A DNA stretch of 64,000 nt, taken from NCBI RefSeq assembly GCF_030687145.1, contig NZ_CP117460.1, positions 3,410,001 to 3,474,000 on the forward strand, in the 5' to 3' direction. Every line of letters begins with the position of its first letter. The stretch's first letter is position 1. This DNA comes from Pseudomonas sp. FP1742 (GTDB taxonomy: Bacteria > Pseudomonadota > Gammaproteobacteria > Pseudomonadales > Pseudomonadaceae). The notes under the pieces were generated by a model. It was not told where the DNA came from and made no database searches. It worked only from the letters and a program-made list of their open reading frames with translations. This document shows, one piece after another, positions 52,293 through 63,127 of the stretch. The position numbers and the translations under genes were made by a program.

Positions 52293-53387
52293 TCAGATTC
52301 GAGCGGGTGACACGATGATTTTCACGTTGTGCTCCTTGTTGTTAACCAATTGCTCAAAGCCCTGCCCGACGATCTGTTCCAGCTGAATGCGCCCGGTTAT
52401 CAGCGGCGTGATGTCCAGCCGGCCGTCGGCGATAAAGGCGATTACATCTGCGAACTCACCGTTGTAGGCGAGTGCCCCCAGCACCTGTTTTTCGGTGGCG
52501 ACCAGCTCGAAGAAATTGAACTCGCTGGGCTCCTCGAAGATGCCCACCAGCACACACGTGCCGGCCTTGCGGATCAGGTCAATGGCGAGCTTGGCCGTGT
52601 GTTTGTTGCCGATGCATTCGAAACTGACATCCGCCCCCAGCCCACCGGTCAGTCGCCGCACCTCTGCCAAAGCATCGCACTCATTGGGGTCCAGTACATG
52701 GCTCGCCCCCACCTCCAGGGCCTTGGCCTTGCGCGCTCCCGACATTTCCAGAGCAATGACCTGGGCCGCGCCAGCCGCCTTGGCGCACATGATGGTGCAC
52801 AGGCCGATGGTTCCCGCGCCAACCACTACCACATTTTTCCCCAGCAAACTCCCGGCCTTTTTCACCGCGTGCATGCCCACTGCCAGCGGTTCGATCAACG
52901 CCCCGGCTTCGGCGGGAAAGTTGGCCGGCAACTTGTAAAGCAGGTTGGCCGGTACGTTGACCAACTCGGCGAACGCGCCATTGTTCATCAGCCCGGTGAA
53001 CGCCAGGTTCTCGCAAATGTTGTACAGCCCATGGGTGCAGTAATAACAAGTGCCACAGTGCTGACAGGCATCGGCGGCCACCGGCTCGCCCACACTGAAC
53101 CCCTGGACCCCGGCGCCGATTTCGACGATCTCGCCACAGAACTCATGACCGAGAATGCACTGCCCCTTGATGCCGGTCAGCGGGTGCGGCGCATCCACCG
53201 GAATGAACACTGGCCCGGCCACGTATTCATGCAAGTCGGAGCCGCAAATACCGCACCATTGCACGCGAATCTGCACCCAGCCCGCTGGTGGCGAGACGGG
53301 CAACGGCACATCTTCGACGCGGATGTCGTGACGACCATGCCAGACAGCGGCACGCATGCTGCGGGTCGGATCAATTGGAAGGCTCAT
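52293..53387 (-). CDS. bdhA: 2,3-butanediol dehydrogenase (zinc MDR family)
   Basis: The 364-residue protein is a zinc-dependent medium-chain dehydrogenase: WCGICGSDLHEYVAGP (catalytic Cys), CILGHEFCGEI (His-Glu), the structural zinc Cys set in CQHCGTCYYC, and the Rossmann motif VVVVGAGTIGLCTIMCAKAAGA. It oxidises 2,3-butanediol to acetoin with NAD, feeding the Aco enzyme encoded upstream in the same operon. AAGGAG lies eight bases before the ATG at 53387. Confidence 0.92.
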   Translation of the reverse strand: MSLPIDPTRSMRAAVWHGRHDIRVEDVPLPVSPPAGWVQIRVQWCGICGSDLHEYVAGPVFIPVDAPHPLTGIKGQCILGHEFCGEIVEIGAGVQGFSVGEPVAADACQHCGTCYYCTHGLYNICENLAFTGLMNNGAFAELVNVPANLLYKLPANFPAEAGALIEPLAVGMHAVKKAGSLLGKNVVVVGAGTIGLCTIMCAKAAGAAQVIALEMSGARKAKALEVGASHVLDPNECDALAEVRRLTGGLGADVSFECIGNKHTAKLAIDLIRKAGTCVLVGIFEEPSEFNFFELVATEKQVLGALAYNGEFADVIAFIADGRLDITPLITGRIQLEQIVGQGFEQLVNNKEHNVKIIVSPARI

Positions 53388-53447
53388 GTTGGAATCTCCT
53401 TGAAATCGTTGGCCCTGGCGCCCGGCAAATGGCCGCCAGGGGAGGCA

Positions 53448-54560
53448 TCAGTGTTGTTGGACAAAGTCCAGAATCAGCCGATTGACCTGCTCGGCCGCTT
53501 CCATCTGCACCATGTGCGCCTGACCCGGCAGGATTTCGACCTGGGCGGTCAGTCCCGCGCTGTGGGTCGCAGGAATGATCGCGTCGTCACTGCCCCAGAT
53601 CAGCAACACGGGTTGCCGGCTTTCTTGCACCACTCCGCGCAGGTCGAGTTGTTGCCGCCCGTCTTTGAACAGCTCCGCAACCAGCAGGCGCAGGGCCGCA
53701 TCCACCCCTTCCAGACGCTTGTACTTGAGCATGTCTTCAAGCATCTGCCGATTGACCAATTCGGGGTCGGAGAACAGTTGCACCAATTGTGGTTTGAGGG
53801 CATTGCGGCTGGCTGCCTCGACAAAACCTTGCAGGTAATCGCCGTTGATTTCCGCGCCCAGGCCGGCGCTGCCGATCAAGCTCAGGGAACGCACCCGCTG
53901 GGGAGCCAGGCGCGCCGTGTTCAGCGACACCGCCCCGCCCATGGAGTGACCCACCAAATGCGCCACGGGAACATCAAGATGATCGAGCAGAGCCAGCAGC
54001 ACCCCGCTCAACTCATCCAGATCTCCGTGTTCCAACTGTTTGCCTGACTCGCCATGGCCCGGCAGATCCAGAGCTATCACCCGGCGCCCGGCGGCCAATG
54101 CTTCATGATTGAACATCCAGTTATTCAGGTCACCGCCGAACCCGTGCACCAGCACCAACGGCACCCCGCCTTCGCCACGCTCGAAGTAACGGATCAGTCG
54201 CCCCTCCAGTTCGACCTTCTGCGGCTTCGGCCCACTGTCTTCCTCGGCACCGTCACCTGGCACGAACGCGGCCTGGAACTGCTCGATCACCGCATCGATC
54301 TCGGCCTCGCTGGCTTCGCCGTCGACCACGATGCCGAGCAATGCACCGACCGCGAGGGTTTCATCCTGGCGCGCGATCTGACGGCGCAGCACACCGGAAA
54401 ACGGCGCTTCGACACTGCTGGAAATTTTGTCGGTTTCTACGTCGAGCACTTCATCGCCCTTGGCGATCGCCTGGCCCTCCTCCTTGAGCCAGACATCGAC
54501 CCGGCCTTCGGTCATGGACAAGCCCCACTTGGGCATGGTCAGGGTATGGATCTGGCTCAT
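53448..54560 (-). CDS. acoC: AcoC, acetoin dehydrogenase E2 (lipoyl domain plus alpha/beta hydrolase fold)
   Basis: The 370-residue protein has an N-terminal lipoyl domain (MPKWGLSMTEGRV, VETDKISS with lipoylated Lys45) and a C-terminal alpha/beta-hydrolase-like region (LVLVHGFGGDLNNW, GHSMGGAVSLN, LIWGSDDAIIPA), the usual form of AcoC in Pseudomonas. It passes the acetyl group from the AcoA/AcoB thiamine enzyme to CoA. Start overlaps the acoB stop (ATGA). No E3 gene is in the operon; a cellular lipoamide dehydrogenase must serve. Confidence 0.93.
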   Translation of the reverse strand: MSQIHTLTMPKWGLSMTEGRVDVWLKEEGQAIAKGDEVLDVETDKISSSVEAPFSGVLRRQIARQDETLAVGALLGIVVDGEASEAEIDAVIEQFQAAFVPGDGAEEDSGPKPQKVELEGRLIRYFERGEGGVPLVLVHGFGGDLNNWMFNHEALAAGRRVIALDLPGHGESGKQLEHGDLDELSGVLLALLDHLDVPVAHLVGHSMGGAVSLNTARLAPQRVRSLSLIGSAGLGAEINGDYLQGFVEAASRNALKPQLVQLFSDPELVNRQMLEDMLKYKRLEGVDAALRLLVAELFKDGRQQLDLRGVVQESRQPVLLIWGSDDAIIPATHSAGLTAQVEILPGQAHMVQMEAAEQVNRLILDFVQQH

Positions 54561-55576
54561 GAACGCTTGCTCCACTCGATCAGTTTGAGCACGGCGTTTT
54601 CGATCTTCGCCGCGTCGGGGATATAGAGGTCTTCCAGAGAGTCGGAGAACGGCACCGGTGTATGCGGCGCGGTGACCATCTCGATGGGCGCCTTGAGCGA
54701 GGCGAACGCTTTTTGCGCCACCAGGGCCGAAATGTCGGTGGCCATGGAGCAGCGTGGATTGGCCTCGTCGATCACCACCAGGCGCCCGGTCTTTTCCACG
54801 CTTTCGAGAATGCTGTCTTCGTCCAGCGGGCTGGTGGTGCGCAAATCGATGACCTCGCAGTCAATGCCTCGCCCTGCCAGGCTGCGGGCTGCATCCATCG
54901 CCGTATTGACCGTGCGCCCATAGGAAACCAGGGTCACGTCCTTGCCGTCGCGCAGGAAGTTGGCCTCGCCGAACGGGATGGTATAGAGCTCTTCCGGCAC
55001 CTCGCCCTGCATGCTGTAGAGCAGTTTGTGTTCGCAGAAGATCACCGGATCGTTGTCGCGGATGGCCTGGATCAACAGGCCCTTGGCGTCATAAGGGGAT
55101 GACGGGCAGACAACTTTCAGGCCGGGGATGTGGGTCCACAGCGACGTGAGCATTTGCGAGTGTTGGGCGGCGGCCCGCAGGCCCGCGCCGACCATGGTGC
55201 GAATCACCAACGGGGTGGAAGCCTTGCCCCCGAACATGTAGCGAAACTTGGCCGCCTGATTGAGGATCTGGTCCAGGCAGCAACCGGCGAAGTCGACGAA
55301 CATCAACTCACACACCGGGCGCACGCCGCAGGTCGCTGCGCCTACCGCGGCACCGACATAACCCAATTCCGACAGCGGCGTGTCCAGCACGCGGCCGGGA
55401 AATTGGTGGTAGAGGCCCTTGGTCACGCCCAATACCCCTCCCCAAGCGTCATTTTCACCAGGAGCACCGGCACCGCCGGCGACGTCTTCCCCCATGATGA
55501 ACACGCTGGGGTCGCGGCGCATTTCCTGGGCCAGGGCTTCGTTGATTGCCTGCTGATAACTGATTTTTCTCGCCAT
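54557..55576 (-). CDS. acoB: AcoB, acetoin dehydrogenase E1 beta subunit
   Basis: The 339-residue protein has the E1-beta pattern: KISYQQAINEALAQEMRRDPSVFIMGEDVAGG, DTPLSELGYVGAAVGAA, PVCELMFVDFAGCCLDQI, TPLVIRTMVGAG, QMLTSLWTHIPGLKVVCPSSPYDAKGLL and the C-terminal transketolase domain (VTLVSYGRTVNTAM, CEVIDLRTTSPLD). With AcoA it forms the thiamine-diphosphate enzyme that cleaves acetoin to acetaldehyde and an acetyl unit. Confidence 0.95.
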   Translation of the reverse strand: MARKISYQQAINEALAQEMRRDPSVFIMGEDVAGGAGAPGENDAWGGVLGVTKGLYHQFPGRVLDTPLSELGYVGAAVGAATCGVRPVCELMFVDFAGCCLDQILNQAAKFRYMFGGKASTPLVIRTMVGAGLRAAAQHSQMLTSLWTHIPGLKVVCPSSPYDAKGLLIQAIRDNDPVIFCEHKLLYSMQGEVPEELYTIPFGEANFLRDGKDVTLVSYGRTVNTAMDAARSLAGRGIDCEVIDLRTTSPLDEDSILESVEKTGRLVVIDEANPRCSMATDISALVAQKAFASLKAPIEMVTAPHTPVPFSDSLEDLYIPDAAKIENAVLKLIEWSKRS

Positions 55577-55609
55577 GATGAAGGTCTCGATTCTTGTTAT
55601 AGGGGGCGT

Positions 55610-56587
55610 TCAGGGATAGGAAACGTAGACGTCGGTGAGCAGGTCGGCCGCGCTCGGCTTGGGGTCGGACTTGGCCTTGCGCACGGCATTTTCGATCAAC
55701 AGGTCCACTTCGCCATCGATCTGGTCCAACTGGCCGGCATCGATCAAACCGGTCCGAGTGGTGCGCTCGCGAAACTGCATCAGGCAGTCATTGTGTTCGC
55801 GGAAATACTTGACCTCGTCCGGTGCCCGATAGGTCTGGGCGTCGCCTTCAAAGTGACCGTAGTAGCGGGTCAATTTGACCTCGATCAACGACGGTCCTTC
55901 ACCGGCTCGGGCGCGCGCCACCGCGGCACCGGCGGCTTCGTGAACGGCGAAAAAGTCGAAGCCGTCGACGGTGACCCCAGGCATGCCGAAACCAGCAGCA
56001 CGATCGGCAATGTGATCGCAGGCCACCGACCAGTTGGACGCCGTGGCCTCGGCGTAACCGTTGTTCTCGGCAATGAACAGGCACGGCAGGTTCCACACCG
56101 AGGCCATGTTCATCGCTTCGAACACGGCCCCTTCGTTGGAACCGCCATCGCCGAAGAACGCCACGGCGACGCCGTCGGTCCCCTTGAGCCTGGCGGCCAG
56201 GGCCGCCCCTACCACCAGCGGTGCACCGGCACCGACGATGCCATTGGCACCGAGCATGCCTTTCTCGAAATCGGCGATGTGCATGGAGCCGCCCTTGCCC
56301 TGACAGACCCCGGTTTTCTTACCGTAGATTTCGGCCATCATCCCGTGCACATCGACGCCCTTGGCGATGCAGTGACCGTGGCCACGGTGGTTGGAGGCGA
56401 TGCAGTCGTCATCCCTCAGGTGAGCCATGACACCGGCGGCCGAGGCCTCTTCACCGGCATAAAGATGGACGAAACCGGGTATCTCGCCGGTGGCGAACTC
56501 CACGTGCAGGCGTTCTTCAAAGACGCGGATGGTGCGCATCACCCGATAGGCATGCAGCAATTGATCAGCGGTCAGCTGTGTCGACAT
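55610..56587 (-). CDS. acoA: AcoA, acetoin dehydrogenase E1 alpha subunit
   Basis: The 325-residue protein has the E1-alpha pattern: LLHAYRVMRTIRVFEERLHVEFATGEIPGFVHLYAGEEASAAGV, ASNHRGHGHCIAKG, GKGGSMHIADFEKG, and the thiamine diphosphate motif FFGDGGSNEGAVFEAMNMASVWNLPCLFIAENN (GDG...NN). The ATG at 56587 has GGAG before it; a longer frame has no such site. It is 34 bases after acoX. Confidence 0.95.
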   Translation of the reverse strand: MSTQLTADQLLHAYRVMRTIRVFEERLHVEFATGEIPGFVHLYAGEEASAAGVMAHLRDDDCIASNHRGHGHCIAKGVDVHGMMAEIYGKKTGVCQGKGGSMHIADFEKGMLGANGIVGAGAPLVVGAALAARLKGTDGVAVAFFGDGGSNEGAVFEAMNMASVWNLPCLFIAENNGYAEATASNWSVACDHIADRAAGFGMPGVTVDGFDFFAVHEAAGAAVARARAGEGPSLIEVKLTRYYGHFEGDAQTYRAPDEVKYFREHNDCLMQFRERTTRTGLIDAGQLDQIDGEVDLLIENAVRKAKSDPKPSAADLLTDVYVSYP

Positions 56588-56621
56588 TTTTATTCTCCAG
56601 GGTGTCTTGAGGCTCAAAGTT

Positions 56622-57680
56622 TCAAAGTGCAAGGTTCAAAGGGTGTTGCGGGTGTTCACGACCGATGGCCAGCAGCCGCTCTTGCGCGGCATAGGCCAGC
56701 GCCGCATTGACATCGATGCTCAGCGGGCCGCCGGAGTCGAGGGTCACGGTGGGCAAGTCATGGGCGTTGAATTCGATTTCCCGTTCGCCATCCAGGGCCA
56801 GGGTGCCGCTGCTCAGGCATAGGCGATGGGCAACACCGGGTTCAAGGCTGGCGGCCGCGAGCACGCCGCAGCCTTGCAACAGGCCGGGCGCCAGGGGCAC
56901 CAGTAAGGCTTCGGACGATTGCGGATCAAGGCGCATCCAGGCGCCGTTGGGGGCTTGGCGCGATACTGGAAACCACAAGCCGCAGAGGGCCGAGATGCCA
57001 ATGGACTGAGGTTCCGCGAAGGTGACAAACACCTCCGCCAGATCGATCCCACGGCTGATCGCACGGGCGCCGATAAAGGGCAGCGAGGACACCGCCACGT
57101 CCACCAGCGCCACTTCGCACAGGTCGCGGCTCGGAATCCGCACCAGCAGGCGCTTGTTGCGACGCAAGGCAATGTCGGGCGGGATCCGGCCGCTGGCGAA
57201 TAGCCCGCCGGCCAGCCCGGCGCTGGTGGCCTCACGCAGCTCCGGGAAGGCATTGTTGGTTCCCGTCGACAGGGTCAGCAGTGGAATATCGCCGACTTCG
57301 GCGGCCACGGCTTTGTGGGTGCCGTCACCGCCGAGCACGGCAATCAGCGACACGCCGCGTTCAGCCATCCAGCGCGCGGCCTGGCGAGTGTCCGCCACAC
57401 TCTGGCGCAAGGTCAGTTCCAGGAACTCCAGGGTTGGCCAGTGGCTGTCACGCGCCTGGCGGCCATGGCTGTTCTTCTTCACCGCCGCCGCGATGCCGGT
57501 CATGTCGGTGGGCATCAGTACGCGCTCGACACCGGTGGCGCCAAAAGCCGCCAGCAGCCGTTGGATCACCGAGACCTTGTCGGTGCTGGAAAACAGCCCG
57601 GCATTCGCCGTCAGGCGCCGTACGTCCCGACCGGACGCCGGATTGGCAATGATGCCGACGGTCAGGGGCAAGCGACTCAT
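56622..57680 (-). CDS. acoX: AcoX, NAD-kinase-like accessory protein
   Basis: The 352-residue protein has an ATP-NAD kinase-like N-domain (LTVGIIANPASGRDVRRL, SLIAVLGGDGTHKAV with the GGDG motif, LLTLSTGTNNAFPELREAT) and a second domain (ALVDVAVSSLPFIGARAI). AcoX is the usual first gene of Pseudomonas and Cupriavidus aco operons; its exact reaction is not settled. The ATG at 57680 lies about 95 bases after a sigma-54 promoter. Confidence 0.92.
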   Translation of the reverse strand: MSRLPLTVGIIANPASGRDVRRLTANAGLFSSTDKVSVIQRLLAAFGATGVERVLMPTDMTGIAAAVKKNSHGRQARDSHWPTLEFLELTLRQSVADTRQAARWMAERGVSLIAVLGGDGTHKAVAAEVGDIPLLTLSTGTNNAFPELREATSAGLAGGLFASGRIPPDIALRRNKRLLVRIPSRDLCEVALVDVAVSSLPFIGARAISRGIDLAEVFVTFAEPQSIGISALCGLWFPVSRQAPNGAWMRLDPQSSEALLVPLAPGLLQGCGVLAAASLEPGVAHRLCLSSGTLALDGEREIEFNAHDLPTVTLDSGGPLSIDVNAALAYAAQERLLAIGREHPQHPLNLAL

Positions 57681-57780
57681 GTCGCCACCACAGATAAAGC
57701 AGAGTAAAGGCCTCGGCAGGAGGACATAGGGCACCTCTTGTTATTATCGGGTTGCCAGTCGTACTGGTTGCAGGGGTTAG

Positions 57781-57796
57781 AGCAAGGCCGGTGCCA
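57781..57796 (-). promoter_or_regulatory. Sigma-54 promoter of the acoXABC operon
   Basis: The minus strand reads TGGCAC-N5-TTGCT, an exact -24/-12 match, about 100 bases before the acoX ATG and next to the gene for a sigma-54 activator. Confidence 0.9.
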
Positions 57797-57873
57797 GATT
57801 CGCAAAAGATCGCCAGAAAGCCCGGTCCAGAGCGGTTCTTGATTGCATTACAAGTGGTGGGATCTCGCTTGAT

Positions 57874-57933
57874 TGAGACGTCCCATGTCAGCCTGCACGG
57901 GTTCATGGTGAGACGTTGAGACGTCGCGTCTCA
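57874..57933. promoter_or_regulatory. Palindromic activator sites, likely AcoR-binding
   Basis: TGAGACG-TCG-CGTCTCA (57917-57933) is a perfect palindrome. A second, imperfect copy, TGAGACG-TCC-CATGTCA, lies at 57874-57890, and an extra TGAGACG half-site at 57909. They sit about 80-140 bases upstream of the -24 element, a usual place for sigma-54 activator sites. Confidence 0.75.
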
Positions 57934-58027
57934 GCTTCGCAGTGGGGTGAACCGATGCTTGTCGACCGCCCGTGAACGGCGCTTAATAGCCCGCACAACT
58001 AAAAGAAGATCGAACCGGAGGCCTTAA

Positions 58028-59914
58028 ATGCTTTCCGCACACTCGAAGGCGCATGTGGATTGCGTCAGCCGTGTTTTGAAGAACGCAGCGCACCTGCCGC
58101 AATTGCCGGTGCCGGACTTGATCCTGGACTCCTGGCGCCGCTCCATGGAGCAACACCATCTGGACCCTGGCTCATTACAAGGGCCGCGGATCCTGTCCCA
58201 GAATGTGTTGCAGGAGTGTCGAGAACGCTCCGAACTGTTCCTGCGCATCGCCAGCGAAGAAGTCGCCCGGCTCCACGGTCGCGTGCGCGATGCCGACTAC
58301 TGCGTGTTGCTCACCGACGCCCAGGGCCAGACCATCGACTATCGCGTGGAAACCTCCATCCGTAATGATTGCCGCAAAGCAGGCCTGTACCTGGGTACCT
58401 GCTGGTCGGAAGGTGAGGAAGGCACCTGCGGGGTGGCTGCGGTGCTGACCGCACGAACACCGGTCACGGTGCACAAACGGGATCACTTCCGAGCGGCTTT
58501 TATCGGACTCACCTGCTCCGCCGCTCCGGTCTTCGATCCTCGGGGCGAACTGCTCGGGGTGCTCGATGTGTCTGCGGTGCGCTCGCCGGACGACCGTCGT
58601 TCGCAACACCTGATCCGGCAGATGGTGGTGCAGAGCGCACGGGAAATAGAACAAGCGTTTTTCATGAACAGTGCCCAGGGTTACTGGGTGCTGCGGGCCC
58701 ACAACAGCCCGGGCTACGTCGACAGCCAACCCGATTACCTGCTCGCCTGGGACGATGACGGACAACTGCAGGCGCTGAACCCCGCGGCGCGGCAGTGGCT
58801 GTTGCAAAGCTTTGGTCAACTGCCGGAACACGTCGGCCAAGTGTTTGATCAGCAGTTGTTGCATCGGGCCAGGGACGAATCGCTCTGCCTGTTTCACTGC
58901 CAGGGTGGCCGCCACGTCCTGCATGGACGACTCAGCGCGCCACGGCGGGTGAAACGCAGCCCAACACGTCGGGTACTGTCACCCGCCGAACTCGACCCGC
59001 GACTGGAAGAAAGCCTGCGCCTTGCGGTTCGCGTCAAAGACCGTCATCTGCCGGTACTGATCCACGGCGAAACCGGTTCCGGCAAGGAAGTCTTCGCCCG
59101 CCAGCTGCACCAGGCCAGTCTGCGCCGCGATCGACCTTTTATCGCGGTGAACTGCGCAGCGATTCCGGAAAACCTGATCGAAAGCGAGCTGTTTGGTTAT
59201 GCGGCCGGCGCCTTCACCGGGGCTTCGAGTAAAGGCATGCAAGGTCTGCTGGAACAGGCCGATGGCGGCACCCTGTTTCTCGATGAAATCGGCGATATGC
59301 CCCTGCCCCTGCAAACCCGCCTACTGCGGGTTTTAGCCGAGGGCGAAGTGGCGCCCCTGGGAGCGTCGCGAAGCAAAGCGATAGACATTCAGGTGGTCTG
59401 CGCGAGCCACCGCGATCTGGAGGCCCTGGTCGCCTCTGGCGAGTTTCGCGAGGACCTGTACTTCCGCCTCAGTGGTGCGCGATTCCAATTGCCGCCGTTG
59501 CGCGAACGCAGTGATCGACTGGCATTGATCAACCGGATACTCGAAGAAGAATCGTCGGCCTGCGAAGTATCGATGCAACTGGGAAGCGCCGCACTGGAAT
59601 GCCTGCTCGGCTATCGCTGGCCGGGAAATGTGCGCGAACTGCGGCACGTGTTGCGTTACGCCTGTGCGGTGTGCGAGACCCACTTGATTCTGTTGAGTGA
59701 CTTGCCTGAGCATCTGCCCGGCCATCGACTCAATGAGCCGGCTTCAGCTGACACGCTGGAACGCTGCGCCAGTCCGGAACGCCAGGCACTCATCGATGCC
59801 CTTGTGCGCCATCGCTGGAAGCCCACCCCCGCCGCCAAGGCTTTGGGCATCTCCCGGGCAACGCTGTATCGACGGGTGCATCAACATGACATCGACATGC
59901 CTGGCAGGGGCTAA
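58028..59914 (+). CDS. acoR: AcoR, sigma-54 activator of acetoin catabolism
   Basis: The 628-residue protein has an N-terminal GAF-type sensory region (about 1-230; CVLLTDAQGQTIDYR, GTCWSEGEEGTCGVAAVL), a linker, the AAA+ domain (Walker A GETGSGKE, GAFTGA, Walker B GGTLFLDEIG, YRWPGNVRELRHVLRYA) and a C-terminal Fis-type helix-turn-helix (AAKALGISRATLYRRVHQH). AcoR senses acetoin and activates the divergent acoX operon through the sites at 57874-57933. Confidence 0.95.
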   Translation: MLSAHSKAHVDCVSRVLKNAAHLPQLPVPDLILDSWRRSMEQHHLDPGSLQGPRILSQNVLQECRERSELFLRIASEEVARLHGRVRDADYCVLLTDAQGQTIDYRVETSIRNDCRKAGLYLGTCWSEGEEGTCGVAAVLTARTPVTVHKRDHFRAAFIGLTCSAAPVFDPRGELLGVLDVSAVRSPDDRRSQHLIRQMVVQSAREIEQAFFMNSAQGYWVLRAHNSPGYVDSQPDYLLAWDDDGQLQALNPAARQWLLQSFGQLPEHVGQVFDQQLLHRARDESLCLFHCQGGRHVLHGRLSAPRRVKRSPTRRVLSPAELDPRLEESLRLAVRVKDRHLPVLIHGETGSGKEVFARQLHQASLRRDRPFIAVNCAAIPENLIESELFGYAAGAFTGASSKGMQGLLEQADGGTLFLDEIGDMPLPLQTRLLRVLAEGEVAPLGASRSKAIDIQVVCASHRDLEALVASGEFREDLYFRLSGARFQLPPLRERSDRLALINRILEEESSACEVSMQLGSAALECLLGYRWPGNVRELRHVLRYACAVCETHLILLSDLPEHLPGHRLNEPASADTLERCASPERQALIDALVRHRWKPTPAAKALGISRATLYRRVHQHDIDMPGRG

Positions 59915-59940
59915 TCACCGCCACTGCCCGGCGCAATCCA

Positions 59941-60028
59941 TGTGGGAGCGGGCTTGCTCGCGAATACGGCGTCATTCGACATTGATGTCACCTGACACAC
60001 CGCTTTCGCGAGCAAGCCCGCTCCCACA
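59941..60028. repeat. REP doublet
   Basis: TGTGGGAGCGGGCTTGCTCG and its reverse complement are separated by ~40 bases, a canonical Pseudomonas REP pair, between the convergent acoR and porin genes. Confidence 0.93.
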
Positions 60029-60097
60029 GGTTCCATACCTTAACGACCTGACATTAGCAGCCCATCAGGTTCCGAACTGCCGCCGATGACGCGGCTA

Positions 60098-61732
<1,635 letters not shown>

Positions 61733-61789
61733 TCAAAATCCACGAAAAAAAGGATGCCTCATCGCAAATACGCTGCTACATTTGGCGAT

Positions 61790-61801
61790 GTTAACGTTAA
61801 C
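61790..61801. promoter_or_regulatory. Palindromic LacI-type operator candidate
   Basis: GTTAACGTTAAC is a perfect 12-bp palindrome just upstream of the binding-protein gene's ribosome-binding site, fitting a LacI/GalR-family site. A one-base variant occurs at 5718-5729 in the decayed leader copy. Confidence 0.6.
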
Positions 61802-61831
61802 TTTTCTAAAAACAAAAATAAAGAGGGCTTT

Positions 61832-63106
61832 ATGAAACAGCTCAAATCACTCCTTCCAGCAGCACTGCTTGCCCTTTGCGCCGGGCTTCCATCCCTCTCC
61901 AGCGCAGCCAATCTGACGATCTCCTGCGGTGCGGTGGGCGCGGAATTACAACTGTGCAAGGAGGCCGTCGAGGCGTGGTCGAAACAGACCGGCAATCACG
62001 TCGAGGTGGTGTCCACGCCTAACTCGGCCACCGAGCGCTTGTCCTTCTACCAACAGATCCTCAGTGCGCAGTCCAGCGACATCGACATCATTCAAATCGA
62101 CATGGTGTGGCCGGGGATGCTGGCCAAACATCTGCTGGATCTGCGCGAGGTGCTGCCCGCCGACGCAACCCAAGGCTACTTCCAGGCGCAGGTGGACAAC
62201 GCCACGGTGAACGGACGGCTGGTGACAATGCCGTGGTTCACCGACTCGGGCCTGCTGTATTACCGCAAGGACTTGCTCGAGAAATACAACAAGCAAGTCC
62301 CCCAGACTTGGGAGGAAATGACCGCTACCGCCAAGGATGTACAACAGGCCGAGCGCAATGCCGGCAACGCCAACGCATGGGGGTACATCTTTCAAGGGCG
62401 TGCCTACGAAGGCCTGACGTGTAATGCGCTGGAATGGATCAGCAGCCAACCGGAGGGCGGGCTGGTCAATCCTCAAGGCGACATCGTGGTCAACAGCCAG
62501 GCTTCAAGAGCTGCCTTGACCCTGGCCAAAAGCTGGGTCGGCGACATCTCCCCCCGTGGCGTACTCAATTACACCGAGGAAGAAGGACGTGGCGTATTCC
62601 AGTCGGGCAATGCGTTGTTCATGCGTAACTGGCCTTATGTCTGGGCCTTGGTGCAAAGCCCGGACAGCGCCGTAAAAGACAAGGTCGGCGTCGCTCCCCT
62701 GCCCCGTGGCGGCAACACCGGCACCCATGCCTCCACCCTCGGCGGGTGGGGTCTGGCGGTATCGCGTTACAGCGCCCATCCCAAACTCGCCGCGGAACTG
62801 GTGAGCTACCTGACCAGTGCCCAACAGCAAAAACATCGTGCGCTGATTGGCGCCTACAACCCGGTGATCGAGTCGCTCTACCAGGATCCCGAGTTGCTCG
62901 CGGCCATGCCTTATTACGGTCAGCTGCACAGCATTCTCAACGATGGGGTCATGCGCCCCGCTTCAATCACCGCCGCTCGTTATCCACGGGTTTCCAATGC
63001 GTTCTTCGATCAAGTGCATGGCGTGCTGGCCGGTGAGTTGCCGGTCGATCAGGCGCTGACAGAACTGGAAAGCGAACTCACGCGCATCAAACACCGGAAC
63101 TGGTAA
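61832..63106 (+). CDS. Periplasmic sugar-binding protein of an ABC importer (SBP_bac_1)
   Basis: The 424-residue protein has a signal peptide (LLPAALLALCAGLPSLSSA) and the family 1 pattern: LTISCGAVGAELQLCKEAVEAW, SSDIDIIQIDMVWPGMLAKHLLDL, LVTMPWFTDSGLLYYRKDLLEKY, AWGYIFQGRAYEGLTCNALEW, GNALFMRNWPYVW and GVAPLPRG, THASTLGGWGLAVS. It resembles trehalose/maltose/sucrose binders (ThuE-like). The ATG at 61832 has AAGAGGG eight bases upstream; its leader has a partial copy near 5712. The porin gene diverges upstream. Confidence 0.92.
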   Translation: MKQLKSLLPAALLALCAGLPSLSSAANLTISCGAVGAELQLCKEAVEAWSKQTGNHVEVVSTPNSATERLSFYQQILSAQSSDIDIIQIDMVWPGMLAKHLLDLREVLPADATQGYFQAQVDNATVNGRLVTMPWFTDSGLLYYRKDLLEKYNKQVPQTWEEMTATAKDVQQAERNAGNANAWGYIFQGRAYEGLTCNALEWISSQPEGGLVNPQGDIVVNSQASRAALTLAKSWVGDISPRGVLNYTEEEGRGVFQSGNALFMRNWPYVWALVQSPDSAVKDKVGVAPLPRGGNTGTHASTLGGWGLAVSRYSAHPKLAAELVSYLTSAQQQKHRALIGAYNPVIESLYQDPELLAAMPYYGQLHSILNDGVMRPASITAARYPRVSNAFFDQVHGVLAGELPVDQALTELESELTRIKHRNW

Positions 63107-63127
63107 GCCACAAGGAAGGAATTCACC

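Noticed and set aside
52329..54047. 572-codon plus-strand frame
   Set aside because: Antisense to bdhA and acoC; codon-bias shadow.
55130..56710. 526-codon plus-strand frame
   Set aside because: Antisense to acoA and acoB, which are certain genes; no family match or ribosome-binding site.
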